Assembly: GCF_009758255.1 (NCBI RefSeq)
Contig: NZ_WSEN01000009.1
Coordinates: forward strand, 286,863 to 350,862
Direction: 5' to 3'
DNA: 64,000 nt
DNA from: Microbacterium sp. MAH-37
GTDB lineage: Bacteria; Actinomycetota; Actinomycetes; Actinomycetales; Microbacteriaceae
Each line of letters begins with the position of its first letter. Within the stretch, counting starts at the first letter, position 1. Position numbers and translations under genes: made by a program. Below, piece after piece: positions 25,851-34,268 of this stretch. A model generated the notes under the pieces. The model did not search any database, was not told the origin of the DNA, and saw only the letters and a program-made list of their open reading frames with translations.

Positions 25851-27044
25851 ATGGAGAACGAAGACCACCGCGTGCTGGGTCGTCGACTGCGCCTGTTCGA
25901 CACCGTGCCGGTGATCGGCGCCGGCCTGCCGATCTGGCTGCCCGACGGTGCCGTCATCCGCAGCGAACTCGAGCGGATGGCAGCCGAGATCGCGGAGCGC
26001 ACCGGCTGCATGCGCATCAACACTCCGGTGCTCGCGAAGCGGGCGCTCTTCGAGCAGAGCGGACACTGGGACAAGTTCACCGCGGACATGTTCCCGGTGA
26101 TGAGGGTCGGCGACGACGAGCTGGTGCTCCGCCCCGCGAACTGCCCGAGTCATGTGCAGGTCTACGCCGCCGAGGCGCGCAGCTGGCGAGACCTGCCCGT
26201 GCGCCTGGTCGAGTCCGCTTCCATGTTCCGCAGCGAGCTCTCCGGTGTGCTCGGCGGACTCAGCCGCGTGCGCCAGATCAGCCTGGACGACGCTCATGTG
26301 TTCTGCACCGAGGCTCAGGTGGTCGACGAGGTGGTGCAGGCGCTCGACGCGATCATCGACGCCTACGAGGTGCTGGGCGTGAAGGTCGATCACTACCGCC
26401 TCTCGGGCCGGGGCGCGGACAGTGCCGGTTCCGACCGCGACTGGGATGCCTCGGAGGCGGATCTCCGCGATGCGCTCAGCCGCCGCGGCATCCGCTATGT
26501 GCACGTGCCGGGCGAGGGGGCGTTCTACGGCCCCAAGATCGACATCCAGGTGCTCGACTCCGCGGGGCGCGAGGAGACCCTGTCGACCGTGCAGGTCGAC
26601 CGTGTGCTTCCCCAGCGCTTCGGGCTGTCGTACGTCGGAGCGGACGCTGCGAAGCACCGGCCCGTGATGATCCATCGCGGGCTGCTCAGCTCGATGGAGC
26701 GCCTCGTCGCGCTGCTGATCGAGCGGTATCAGGGGCGTTTCCCGACCTGGCTCTCCCCCGTGCAGGTCGCCGTGCTGCCCGTGGATCCGCGCCGACATGC
26801 GGATGCCGCGGAGCTGTTGCGTGCGCGTCTTGCTGCGGCCGGGTTCCGGGTGCGGCTCCTCGACAGAGGCACCCTCAGCGCCCGGATCGCTCGCGCACAC
26901 GCCCTTCCGGCGCCGTATGTCGGCGTGGTCGGCGATCGCGAAGCAGCCGCAGGGTCAGTGACTGTGAATGGCCGCGACATGGAGGTCGTGGATCTCCTCT
27001 CGAAGCTCCGCGCGGAGGTCGACAGCCGCTCCGCACGCCCGTGA
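25851..27044 (+). CDS. Threonyl-tRNA synthetase-like protein without TGS and editing domains
   Basis: This 397-residue class II synthetase core has a C-terminal anticodon-binding-like domain (from about residue 303). It lacks the roughly 240-residue TGS and editing region of full-length ThrRS. The predicted zinc ligands are kept: C98 (NCPSH), H149 (DDAHVFC) and H275 (MIHRG). Motif 2 Arg (R127) and motif 3 Arg (R284, SMERL) are kept. However, the usual RNEPSGxLHGL is RSELSGVLGGL, and WQCGT is ETLST (242-246). It may be an inducible spare ThrRS, an inhibitor-insensitive paralogue or an amino-acid activating enzyme. GGAGG lies before the ATG at 25851. Confidence 0.85.
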   Translation: MENEDHRVLGRRLRLFDTVPVIGAGLPIWLPDGAVIRSELERMAAEIAERTGCMRINTPVLAKRALFEQSGHWDKFTADMFPVMRVGDDELVLRPANCPSHVQVYAAEARSWRDLPVRLVESASMFRSELSGVLGGLSRVRQISLDDAHVFCTEAQVVDEVVQALDAIIDAYEVLGVKVDHYRLSGRGADSAGSDRDWDASEADLRDALSRRGIRYVHVPGEGAFYGPKIDIQVLDSAGREETLSTVQVDRVLPQRFGLSYVGADAAKHRPVMIHRGLLSSMERLVALLIERYQGRFPTWLSPVQVAVLPVDPRRHADAAELLRARLAAAGFRVRLLDRGTLSARIARAHALPAPYVGVVGDREAAAGSVTVNGRDMEVVDLLSKLRAEVDSRSARP

Positions 27045-27088
27045 AGACCTGTCCCTGCAACATCGCTCTCGGCGGGAGGCGCACGGCG

Positions 27089-27094
27089 TAGCCT
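27089..27094 (+). promoter_or_regulatory. Candidate leaderless -10 box of the rhodanese gene
   Basis: TAGCCT ends 6 nt before the ATG at 27101. Confidence 0.5.
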
Positions 27095-27100
27095 GGGCAC

Positions 27101-27517
27101 ATGGACCGCACTGACTACTTCACCGCCAAGCTCACCTTCGAAACCGATGCCAGCGACGTCTACGCCGCGCAGAAGGCCGGAGAATCCGCAGTGATCGTCG
27201 ATGTGCGATCCGATGAGGCGTGGGCGCAGGGACGCGTCGCCGGTGCTGTGCACATGCACTACGGCGAGATCGCGGAGCGCGCACCGCAGGAGATCCCCGC
27301 CGGAAGCGCCGTGGTCGTCTACTGCTGGAGTCCCGGATGCAACGCCGGTGCCAAGGGCGCCCTCGAGTTCGCGAAACTCGGCTACGACGTGCGCGAGATG
27401 ATCGGCGGATTCGAGTACTGGGTGCGCGAGGGCTATCCGGTCGAGAACGCCGACGGCGTGCACCGCCGTCCCATCGATCCGAACGTCGGCGTCCCCCGCA
27501 TCCGCACCAACGCGTGA
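27101..27517 (+). CDS. Rhodanese-like protein
   Basis: This 138-residue single rhodanese domain has VIVDVRSDEAWAQGRVAGAVHM (N-terminal strand and helix) and the active-site loop CWSPGC, with the nucleophile at C75 and a second Cys at C80. The C-terminal motif is MIGGFEYWVREGYPV. It may carry persulfide or reduce thiols; CWSPGCN resembles loops of rhodanese-like proteins known only from genomes. It has its own promoter and a long terminator shared with ctaF. Confidence 0.88.
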   Translation: MDRTDYFTAKLTFETDASDVYAAQKAGESAVIVDVRSDEAWAQGRVAGAVHMHYGEIAERAPQEIPAGSAVVVYCWSPGCNAGAKGALEFAKLGYDVREMIGGFEYWVREGYPVENADGVHRRPIDPNVGVPRIRTNA

Positions 27518-27536
27518 CAGGCCCAGCGCCCCGCAC

Positions 27537-27576
27537 ATGACGAAAGCCCCCGGCCGGAGCCGGGGGCTTTCGTCAT
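27537..27576. terminator. Bidirectional terminator between rhodanese and ctaF
   Basis: A perfect 18-bp stem (ATGACGAAAGCCCCCGGC with its complement, loop CGGA) has an A-tract inside the left arm and a T-tract inside the right arm. It lies 20 nt after the rhodanese stop and 8 nt after the ctaF stop on the other strand. Confidence 0.85.
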
Positions 27577-27583
27577 GGAGTTC

Positions 27584-28000
27584 TCAGCGGGCGAAGTGAC
27601 CGCGGTAGTACTCGTAGACCCAGCCGACGATCGCGACGGCGAAGATGGCGACGCCGATCGGGAGCAGGAACTGTCCGACAGCCATGCCGATCAGGAAGAT
27701 CGCTGCGGAACCCGCGAGGACCAGCGGCCACCAGGACCACGGGCTGAACTCACCGAGCTCGGGGTCACCGTCATCGATGTCCGCCGTGAGGATGTCTTCA
27801 GGCAGCTCGCCGCCCTGCGCCTTGTAGGTGCGGTGCAGGTACAGCGCGATCATCGCGCCCATGAAGGCGACGAAGAGCAGCGCCACAGCCCCGACCCACT
27901 CGACGTGGTTCTCGGCGAGGAGGTTCCAGGTCACATACACACCGGCGGTGATCAGGAAGAAGACGGTGAGGACCCACCAGAGGACGACATTGGAGCGCAT
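27584..28000 (-). CDS. ctaF: Cytochrome c oxidase subunit IV (actinobacterial)
   Basis: This 138-residue protein has four hydrophobic segments, beginning with SNVVLWWVLTVFFLITAGVY, and a central acidic loop (ILTADIDDGDPELGEFSPW). The family is specific to actinobacterial aa3 oxidases and stabilises the oxidase rather than binding redox centres. The ATG lies 3 nt after the ctaD stop. It is the last gene of ctaC-ctaD-ctaF, read toward the bidirectional terminator. Confidence 0.93.
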   Translation of the reverse strand: MRSNVVLWWVLTVFFLITAGVYVTWNLLAENHVEWVGAVALLFVAFMGAMIALYLHRTYKAQGGELPEDILTADIDDGDPELGEFSPWSWWPLVLAGSAAIFLIGMAVGQFLLPIGVAIFAVAIVGWVYEYYRGHFAR

Positions 28001-28003
28001 GGG

Positions 28004-29731
28004 TTACTTCGCCTCTCCTGCCGCGGCGGCAACCGGGTGCTCCGCAGCCTCGGGGTGGTTCAGGTCGAACGCAGGACGCTCGCTGCGGATGCGCGGGATC
28101 GACGTGAAGTTGTGACGGGGCGGCGGGCAGCTGGTCGCCCATTCGAGCGACGCGCCGTAGCCCCAGGGGTCGTTGACGGTGACCTTGGGCGCCTTGCGGG
28201 CCGTGATCCACACGTTCAGGAAGAACGGCAGCATCGAGGCACCGAGGATGATCGCACCGATGGTCGAGACCTGGTTCTCCCACGTCCAGTTGTCGTAGGC
28301 CGAGTAGTCGGCGTAACGACGAGGCATGCCGTCGACGCCCAGCCAGTGCTGCACGAGGAACGTCATGTGGAAGCCGATGAACAGCATCCAGAAGTGGATG
28401 TAGCCGAGACGCTCGTTCAGCATGCGGCCGGTCCACTTCGGCCACCAGAAGTAGAAGCCGGCGAACATCGCGAACACCACGGTGCCGAAGACGACGTAGT
28501 GGAAGTGCGCGACGACGAAGTACGAGTCGCTGAGGTGGAAGTCGAGCGGCGGCGCCGCGAGGATCACACCGGTCAGACCACCGAAGACGAACGACACGAG
28601 GAAGCCGAGCGAGAACACCATGGGCGTCTCGAACGTGATCGACCCACGCCACATCGTGCCGATCCAGTTGAAGATCTTCACACCCGTCGGCACGGCGATG
28701 AGCATGGTCATCAGCGCGAAGAACGGCAGCAGGACCCCACCGGTGACGTACATGTGGTGCGCCCACACCGCGACCGACAGCGCGGCGATCGAGATGGTCG
28801 CGTACACCAGGGTCTTGTAGCCGAAGATCGGCTTGCGGCTGAACACCGGGAAGATCTCCGAGACGATGCCGAAGAACGGCAGCGCGATGATGTACACCTC
28901 AGGGTGACCGAAGAACCAGAACAGGTGCTGCCAGAGCAGGACGCCGCCGTTGGCCGGGTCGTAGATGTGCGCGCCGAGGATGCGGTCTGCAGCTGCGGCG
29001 AACATCGCTGCGGCGAGAACCGGGAACGCCATCAGGATCAGCAGGCTGGTGATGAGCGTGTTCCACGAGAAGATCGGCATGCGCCACATGGTCATGCCCG
29101 GGGCGCGCATCGTGATGACCGTGGTGATGAAGTTCACCGCACCGAGGATGGTGCCGAAACCGGACATGCCGAGGCCGACCATCCAGAGGTTTCCTCCGGC
29201 ACCCGGTGAGAACGACGTGCTGGCCAGCGGCTGGTAGGCGAACCATCCGAAGGAGGCGGCACCCTGCGGGGTGACGAAGCCGGCGACCGCGATGATCGAG
29301 CCGAACAGGAACAGCCAGAAGGCGAAGGCGTTCAGACGCGGGAAGGCGACGTCGGGAGCACCGATCTGCAGCGGCAGGATCGCGTTGGCGAAACCGGCGA
29401 ACAGCGGTGTCGCGAACATCAGCAGCATGATCGTGCCGTGCATCGTGAACAGCTGGTTGTACTGCTCCTTGGTCGGCACGATCTGCATGCCCGGGGCGAA
29501 CAGCTCTGCGCGGATGACGAGCGCCATGACGCCGCCGAGCAGGAAGAACAGCACCGAGGCGATCAGGTACATGTACCCGATCGTCTTGTGATCGGTGGAG
29601 GTCAGCCACTTGACGACGATGTTGCCCTTCTGCTCCACGCGGGTGGAGGACAGCAGCGCGGCCTGACGTGCCGGGATCGTCGTGGGCCGGGCCCTCGGAG
29701 TCTCGGTCTGTGGTTCTGCAGTCGTCGTCAT
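28004..29731 (-). CDS. ctaD: Cytochrome c oxidase subunit I
   Basis: This 575-residue haem-copper oxidase core has 12 membrane helices. Landmarks are the N-terminal [12 protein letters not shown], haem a ligand in [13 protein letters not shown], the CuB/Tyr cross-link motif [17 protein letters not shown], and HYVVF near the haem a3/a ligands ([11 protein letters not shown]). It reduces O2 to water and pumps protons in the bcc-aa3 supercomplex. The Ala/Thr-rich N-terminal extension precedes the conserved core. The gene sits 3 nt from both ctaC and ctaF. Confidence 0.97.
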   Translation of the reverse strand: MTTTAEPQTETPRARPTTIPARQAALLSSTRVEQKGNIVVKWLTSTDHKTIGYMYLIASVLFFLLGGVMALVIRAELFAPGMQIVPTKEQYNQLFTMHGTIMLLMFATPLFAGFANAILPLQIGAPDVAFPRLNAFAFWLFLFGSIIAVAGFVTPQGAASFGWFAYQPLASTSFSPGAGGNLWMVGLGMSGFGTILGAVNFITTVITMRAPGMTMWRMPIFSWNTLITSLLILMAFPVLAAAMFAAAADRILGAHIYDPANGGVLLWQHLFWFFGHPEVYIIALPFFGIVSEIFPVFSRKPIFGYKTLVYATISIAALSVAVWAHHMYVTGGVLLPFFALMTMLIAVPTGVKIFNWIGTMWRGSITFETPMVFSLGFLVSFVFGGLTGVILAAPPLDFHLSDSYFVVAHFHYVVFGTVVFAMFAGFYFWWPKWTGRMLNERLGYIHFWMLFIGFHMTFLVQHWLGVDGMPRRYADYSAYDNWTWENQVSTIGAIILGASMLPFFLNVWITARKAPKVTVNDPWGYGASLEWATSCPPPRHNFTSIPRIRSERPAFDLNHPEAAEHPVAAAAGEAK

Positions 29732-29734
29732 GGC

Positions 29735-30634
29735 TTACTCCTCTTCCTTCGCGCCCGAGTTCGATCCGGTACCCGGAAGGTTGGACAGACGATCGTAGGC
29801 GTCGGTGATGTCACCGGTGTTGCCCTTTTCACGCAGCCTGTCGAGGTACTCCTCGTAGTCCGCCTGGGACACGACCTTGACGTTGAAAAGCATCATCGAG
29901 TGGTACTCGCCGCACAGCTCGGCGCACTTTCCGTCGTACTCGCCGATGCGGGTCGGGATGAAGGACCAGGAGTTGTCCTTCCCGATGTACATGTCCTTCT
30001 TGTAGAGGAAGTCGATGATCCAGAAGGAGTGGATGACGTCGCGCGACTGAAGGTCGATCTTGACCTTCTGGTCGACCGGCAGCACCAGCGTGGGCAGCTT
30101 GTCGCGGTCGATGTCGCCCGCTTCGTCGGGCTGCGCCTGCACGCCCATCGTCCACACGGCGTCGGAGTTGTCCTTCTCCTCACCGTCGTACTGGAAGTCC
30201 CATGCCCACTGCTTGGCGATGGCGGTGACCTCGACGTCGGGATCGGTCCACTGGGTCTCGATCTCGGTCTGATCACGGGCGGTGAAGAAGAACATGCCCA
30301 TGATGAAGATGAGCGGGATCACCGTGTAGAGGATCTCGATCGGCATGTTGTAGCGGAGCTGCACGGGGAGGCCGGTCTGGCCCTTGCGGCGGCGGTAGAC
30401 CGCCAGCGCCCAGCCCATCAGGCCCCAGGTGATGACACCGACGGCAAGCAGCACGATCCAGGAGTTGACCCACAGCGAGGAGACCCGCTCGGTCTGGTTC
30501 GTGGCGGCGGTGCCGCCCTCTACGAAGCCCGGAAGGAAGCCATTGCGCTCGGAGACGGAGCATCCCGCCAAGACAATGGCTGTCACGATTCCCAGTGGGA
30601 TCGCGACCCAACGAAGGCGGCGTTTCGAAGGCAC
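29735..30634 (-). CDS. ctaC: Cytochrome c oxidase subunit II (lipoprotein, CuA)
   Basis: This 299-residue protein has a lipobox signal (TAIVLAGC, Cys near residue 25). Two membrane helices follow, then a cupredoxin domain with the CuA site CAELCGEYHSMM and H from IHSFW. It takes electrons from QcrC. The start codon is GTG at 30634 with AAAGG upstream. A TAGACT about 40 nt upstream may be the promoter of the ctaC-ctaD-ctaF operon. Confidence 0.95.
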   Translation of the reverse strand: MPSKRRLRWVAIPLGIVTAIVLAGCSVSERNGFLPGFVEGGTAATNQTERVSSLWVNSWIVLLAVGVITWGLMGWALAVYRRRKGQTGLPVQLRYNMPIEILYTVIPLIFIMGMFFFTARDQTEIETQWTDPDVEVTAIAKQWAWDFQYDGEEKDNSDAVWTMGVQAQPDEAGDIDRDKLPTLVLPVDQKVKIDLQSRDVIHSFWIIDFLYKKDMYIGKDNSWSFIPTRIGEYDGKCAELCGEYHSMMLFNVKVVSQADYEEYLDRLREKGNTGDITDAYDRLSNLPGTGSNSGAKEEE

Positions 30635-30698
30635 GGTGCACCTTTCAGATCACGGACAGGGGCAACCCAAGTCTAGGGCAACCTCACACCTGATTCAT

Positions 30699-30717
30699 GC
30701 CAACCACGCAGGTTGGC
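30699..30717 (-). terminator. Possible terminator of the Fe-S carrier gene
   Basis: A 7-bp stem (GCCAACC / GGTTGGC, loop ACGCA) lies 7 nt beyond the stop of the gene at 30724. It has no U-tract and is weak. Confidence 0.4.
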
Positions 30718-30723
30718 GGCGGG

Positions 30724-31086
30724 TCAGTGGAAGCTGTCGCCGCAGGCGCAGGACCCCTGGGCGTTCGGGTTGTCGATCGTGAACCCCTGCTCCGAGATGG
30801 TGTCCTTGAAGTCGATGGAGGCGCCGTCCAGGTACGGGACGCTCATGTTGTCGACGATGACCTCGACGCCGTCGAAGTCGACCGTCTCGTCGCCGTCCAG
30901 GAACCGCTCGTCGAAGTAGAGCTGGTAGATCAGGCCGGAGCATCCTCCGGGCTGGACGGCGACACGCAGACGCAGGTCGTCGCGGCCCTCCTGCTCGAGC
31001 AGGCTCTTCACCTTCAGCGCGGCGGCTTCGGTCAGGCCGACGCCGTGCGCGCGGGTGCTCGTCTCGGTCAGCGTGGTGTCGCTCAT
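30724..31086 (-). CDS. erpA: A-type iron-sulfur carrier (ErpA/IscA family)
   Basis: This 120-residue HesB/IscA-fold protein has the three conserved cysteines: the first in GGCSGLIYQLYF and the last two in SCACGDSF. A-type carriers deliver Fe-S clusters to client enzymes, which here could include the Rieske protein and nitrate reductase. It begins just upstream of ctaC on the same strand but is separated by about 90 nt with a weak hairpin. Confidence 0.9.
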   Translation of the reverse strand: MSDTTLTETSTRAHGVGLTEAAALKVKSLLEQEGRDDLRLRVAVQPGGCSGLIYQLYFDERFLDGDETVDFDGVEVIVDNMSVPYLDGASIDFKDTISEQGFTIDNPNAQGSCACGDSFH

Positions 31087-31167
31087 GTCACTCCTTGAGT
31101 ACTCGTGCGGCGCGGGCGCCGCCCTGTTCGAAGTCTACCGCCGCAGGACCCGCGGCGGCCGGTCCCC

Positions 31168-32580
31168 TCAGCCCTGTGCCGCGCCGTTCATCCGCGCGAG
31201 CAGCAGCGCCTCGGCCCGCACCGCGTTGCGGAAGGTGTCCAGGTGCAGCGACTCGTTCGGGCTGTGCGCGCGCGAGTGCGGGTCCTCGACACCGGTGACG
31301 AGGATCTGCGCTCCCGGGAACTCCCGCACGAGATCCGCGATGAACGGGATGGACCCGCCGACGCCGAGGTCGATCGGTGCCACGCCGTACCCGTCCGCCA
31401 TCGCACCGCGGGTCAGCTCGACCGCCCATCCCGTGGTGTCGACGAGGAATCCGTCTCCGAGATCCACGTCGCTGAACGTCAGCTCCGCACCGAAGGGCGC
31501 ATGCGCCCGCAGGTGCGCCTCGAGCGCCGCGTAGGCGTCCGCTGCGCTCTGCCCCGGCGCGACGCGCGAGCTGATCACGACGCTCACCTCCGGCAGCAGC
31601 GTGTTGGATGCCGCTTCGACGCTGGTCGCGTCGATGCCGATGACGGTCACGGAGGGCCTGTTCCAGATGCGGCTCAGGATCTCGTCCCGTCCGATCGGCG
31701 ACACCCCGGGGAGCAGCCCGGTCTCCTCGCGCAGCGTCTCCTCGCCGTAGGCCGGCGTCGCCGCATCCCTGGCCCGCAGCCCTTCGACCGCCACCGCGCC
31801 GTCGGCATCCCACAGCGTGGCGAGCAGCGTGACAGCCGCCATCATCGCGTCGGGCACCGCTCCGCCGAACATCCCCGAGTGCGAGGCGTGCTCGAGCGTG
31901 CGGATCTTCAGCGTGAACCGCGCGTTGCCGCGCAGCGAGACGGTCAGCCCCGGCGTGCTCTGGTCCCAGTTGCCGGAATCGGCGACGACGATCGCGTCGG
32001 CGCGCAGCGCGTCGGCGTTGTCGGAGAGGAACTGGGCGAACGACCGGGAGCCGTACTCCTCCTCCCCCTCGATGAACATCGAGACGCCGAGGTCGAAGTC
32101 GTCGCCGAGCACCTCGGACACCGCGCGCAGCGAGGCGATGTGCGACATGATGCCCGCCTTGTCGTCTGCGGCGCCGCGCCCGTAGAGGCGCCCGTCACGG
32201 ACAGTCGGCTCGAACGGCGGCGTCTCCCAGAGAGCCTCGTCGCCGTGCGGCTGCACGTCATGGTGCGCGTAGAGCAGGATCGTCGGGCGGCCGTTGCGGG
32301 CCTTTCTGGTCGCCAGCACGGCAGGCTGCCCCATCTCGTCGGTCCCGGGGATCGCCGCGCGCAGCACCCGCACCTCGTCGAAGACGCCTGTTCCACGGGC
32401 CAGGTCGGCGACGGCGTCGGCGCTGCGCTCCAGCTGGGTCTGATCGAACGCGGGCCAGGCGATGCCGGGGATGCGCACGAGCGAACCGAGGTCGGAGAGG
32501 GCTGCGGGGATGCCGGTGGCGACCGCCTCGAGGACGGATGCGTCCTGCTCGGCGGACGACGGGGAGGAGATGGTGGTCAT
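31168..32580 (-). CDS. M20-family dipeptidase/peptidase
   Basis: This 470-residue metallopeptidase has YAHHDVQPHGD (first zinc His and the catalytic Asp two residues on) and RGAADDKAG (bridging Asp). EGEEEYGS holds the catalytic Glu and a zinc ligand, VVADSGNWD holds the second-site Asp, and a final His lies in EDPHSRAHSPNES. A dimerisation domain is inserted in the middle. Members cleave dipeptides and related amides; the exact substrate is open. The ATG at 32580 is preferred because TAAGAT lies 7 nt before it; a longer open frame extends upstream. It is divergent from the DUF3043 gene. Confidence 0.9.
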   Translation of the reverse strand: MTTISSPSSAEQDASVLEAVATGIPAALSDLGSLVRIPGIAWPAFDQTQLERSADAVADLARGTGVFDEVRVLRAAIPGTDEMGQPAVLATRKARNGRPTILLYAHHDVQPHGDEALWETPPFEPTVRDGRLYGRGAADDKAGIMSHIASLRAVSEVLGDDFDLGVSMFIEGEEEYGSRSFAQFLSDNADALRADAIVVADSGNWDQSTPGLTVSLRGNARFTLKIRTLEHASHSGMFGGAVPDAMMAAVTLLATLWDADGAVAVEGLRARDAATPAYGEETLREETGLLPGVSPIGRDEILSRIWNRPSVTVIGIDATSVEAASNTLLPEVSVVISSRVAPGQSAADAYAALEAHLRAHAPFGAELTFSDVDLGDGFLVDTTGWAVELTRGAMADGYGVAPIDLGVGGSIPFIADLVREFPGAQILVTGVEDPHSRAHSPNESLHLDTFRNAVRAEALLLARMNGAAQG

Positions 32581-32585
32581 GCGAG

Positions 32586-32593
32586 TAATCTTA
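32586..32593. promoter_or_regulatory. Overlapping divergent -10 boxes
   Basis: TAAGAT (minus strand, 32588-32593) is the leaderless -10 of the M20 peptidase. TAATCT (plus strand, 32586-32591) would serve the DUF3043 gene, starting near 32598. The two hexamers overlap by 4 bp, so both polymerases cannot bind at once. Confidence 0.4.
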
Positions 32594-32614
32594 AGGAAAA
32601 TCCCGTTCCACGAC

Positions 32615-33190
32615 ATGAGGACTGCTGTGCCCGCTTCCACTCCCCCCGCCAACGACGACGCACCCGAGACGCCCGCCGTCGGCAAGGGCCGCGCCACGCC
32701 GACGCGCGCAGAGCAGGAGGCCGCGCGCCGTCGCCCCCTCGTCGCGGACACCAAGGAGGCCCGAGCCGCGGCGAAGGCCGACCTCCAGGCGCGGCGCGAC
32801 CGTGCGCGCCTCGGAATGGAACGCGGTGAGGACAAATACCTCCCGCCGCGCGACAAGGGCCCGCAGCGCCGCTGGGTGCGCGACTACGTCGACGCCGGCT
32901 GGCACCTCAGCGAGTGGGTGATGGCGATGATGGTCGTCGTCATAATCGCCGCGCTGATGCCGATCACGACGATCGCCTACGGCGCGATGGTCGCGCTCTG
33001 GATCTTCATGCTGCTCGCCGTGCTCGACATGGTGCTGCTGGCATGGCGGGTGAAGCGGAAGGCCGCAGCGAAGTTCGGCAAGGAGCGCCTCGAGCGCGGC
33101 CTGGGCTGGTACGCCGCGATGCGCTCCCTGCAGATGCGGTTCATGCGGCTGCCCAAGGCCCAGGTCAAGCGCGGGCAGTACCCCGACTGA
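32615..33190 (+). CDS. DUF3043 domain membrane protein
   Basis: This 191-residue protein has a long charged N-terminus (GKGRATPTRAEQEAARRRP, repeated Arg/Ala helices). Two membrane helices follow (about residues 108-150, WVMAMMVVVIIAALMPITTI), then a basic C-terminus (RLPKAQVKRGQYPD). This layout defines the actinobacterial DUF3043 family, whose function is unknown. A GTG at 32627 is an alternative start. It is divergent from the M20 gene. Confidence 0.85.
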   Translation: MRTAVPASTPPANDDAPETPAVGKGRATPTRAEQEAARRRPLVADTKEARAAAKADLQARRDRARLGMERGEDKYLPPRDKGPQRRWVRDYVDAGWHLSEWVMAMMVVVIIAALMPITTIAYGAMVALWIFMLLAVLDMVLLAWRVKRKAAAKFGKERLERGLGWYAAMRSLQMRFMRLPKAQVKRGQYPD

Positions 33191-33213
33191 CCCTTCGACA
33201 GGCTCAGGGACCC
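33191..33213. repeat. REP-like intergenic repeat
   Basis: CCCTTCGACAGGCTCAGGG followed by ACCC begins directly after the DUF3043 stop. It is an imperfect palindrome (CCCT...AGGG) of a type I recall as recurrent between genes in Microbacteriaceae. It lies between convergent genes and could act as a weak terminator. Confidence 0.45.
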
Positions 33214-33226
33214 AGGATTCTGCTGA

Positions 33227-34255
33227 TCAGCGAGCGGCGCTGCGCAGTCCGCGGTTGATCTGGCGCGCCCAGAACGGACCGCGGTACAGGAAGGCCGTGT
33301 AGCCCTGCACCAGCGTGGCGCCGGCATCCAGCCGCTTCTGCACGTCCTCCGCGCTCTCAACGCCGCCGACCGCGATCACGCAGAAGTCGGCGGGGACGGC
33401 CGCGCGCACCACGGCGAGCACGTCCAGCGAGCGCTGCTTCAGCGGCGCTCCGGACAGTCCGCCCGCACCGGCCGCCTCGACGACCGCAGGATCGGTGACC
33501 AGGCCCTCACGGCCGATGGTGGTGTTGTGCGCGATGATGCCGGCGAGCCCCTCGGACACCGCCATGGCGGCGATCGCCGAGATCTCCTCGTCCGGCAGGT
33601 CGGGCGCGATCTTCACCAGCAGCGGGGTCTCCCCCGCGGCTTCCTTCACCGCGCGCAGCAGCGGAGCGAGTGTCTCGACGGCCTGCAGTCCGCGCAGGCC
33701 CGGGGTGTTCGGCGACGAGACGTTCACGGCCAGGTAGTCGGCCAGCGGCGCCAGCCGGGTGGCGGACGCCACGTAGTCGGCGGTCGCGTTCTCGACATCG
33801 ACGACGCGGCTCTTGCCGATGTTCACGCCGATCATGGTCTGCGGCGCGCGGCGGCGCAGCTTCCGGAGCCGCTTCGCCGCAGCATCCGCTCCTTCGTTGT
33901 TGAAGCCCATCCGGTTGATCACGGCGCGATCGGCGACGAGCCGGAACAGCCGGGGCTTCGGGTTGCCGTCCTGCGGGATGGCGGTGACGGTGCCGACCTC
34001 GACATGACCGAACCCGAGCGCGGCGAGCCCGCGCACGCCGACGGCGTTCTTGTCGAATCCGGCGGCCACGCCGAACGGCGACGGGAACGACAGCCCGAGC
34101 GCCTGCACACGCTGCTCGGGGTGCGGCCTGGTCAGCCCGCGGGCGACCCACGAGAACGGAGGCGTGCCGGCCACGCGGATGACGGCCATGCCGGCGTGGT
34201 GCGCGAACTCCGGATCGAAGCGCGAGAGGACGAGGCGGAAGAGCAGCGGATACAT
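33227..34255 (-). CDS. pyrD: Dihydroorotate dehydrogenase (quinone), class 2
   Basis: This 342-residue membrane-associated flavoenzyme oxidises dihydroorotate to orotate with menaquinone in pyrimidine synthesis. The N-terminal helix MYPLLFRLVLSRFDPEFAHH is the class 2 membrane/quinone-binding region. The core has GFDKNAVG, NRMGFNNEGAD, the active-site segment NVSSPNTPGLRGLQ (Ser base, class 2) and GGVESAEDV near the FMN phosphate. The ATG at 34255 is 10 nt after the nrdR stop and has TAATCT 7 nt upstream. Confidence 0.95.
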   Translation of the reverse strand: MYPLLFRLVLSRFDPEFAHHAGMAVIRVAGTPPFSWVARGLTRPHPEQRVQALGLSFPSPFGVAAGFDKNAVGVRGLAALGFGHVEVGTVTAIPQDGNPKPRLFRLVADRAVINRMGFNNEGADAAAKRLRKLRRRAPQTMIGVNIGKSRVVDVENATADYVASATRLAPLADYLAVNVSSPNTPGLRGLQAVETLAPLLRAVKEAAGETPLLVKIAPDLPDEEISAIAAMAVSEGLAGIIAHNTTIGREGLVTDPAVVEAAGAGGLSGAPLKQRSLDVLAVVRAAVPADFCVIAVGGVESAEDVQKRLDAGATLVQGYTAFLYRGPFWARQINRGLRSAAR

Positions 34256-34262
34256 CCCTGCC

Positions 34263-34268
34263 AGATTA
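34263..34268 (-). promoter_or_regulatory. Candidate leaderless -10 box of pyrD
   Basis: TAATCT (minus strand) ends 7 nt before the pyrD ATG and includes the nrdR stop codon TAA. AGGG directly before the ATG could alternatively serve as a ribosome site on a longer mRNA. Confidence 0.4.

Noticed and set aside
25693..25914. 73-codon plus-strand frame over the Thr leader region
   Set aside because: It runs through the terminator hairpin and into the ThrRS-like gene in another frame, with no supporting start signal; the 17-codon leader has a promoter and meaningful codons.
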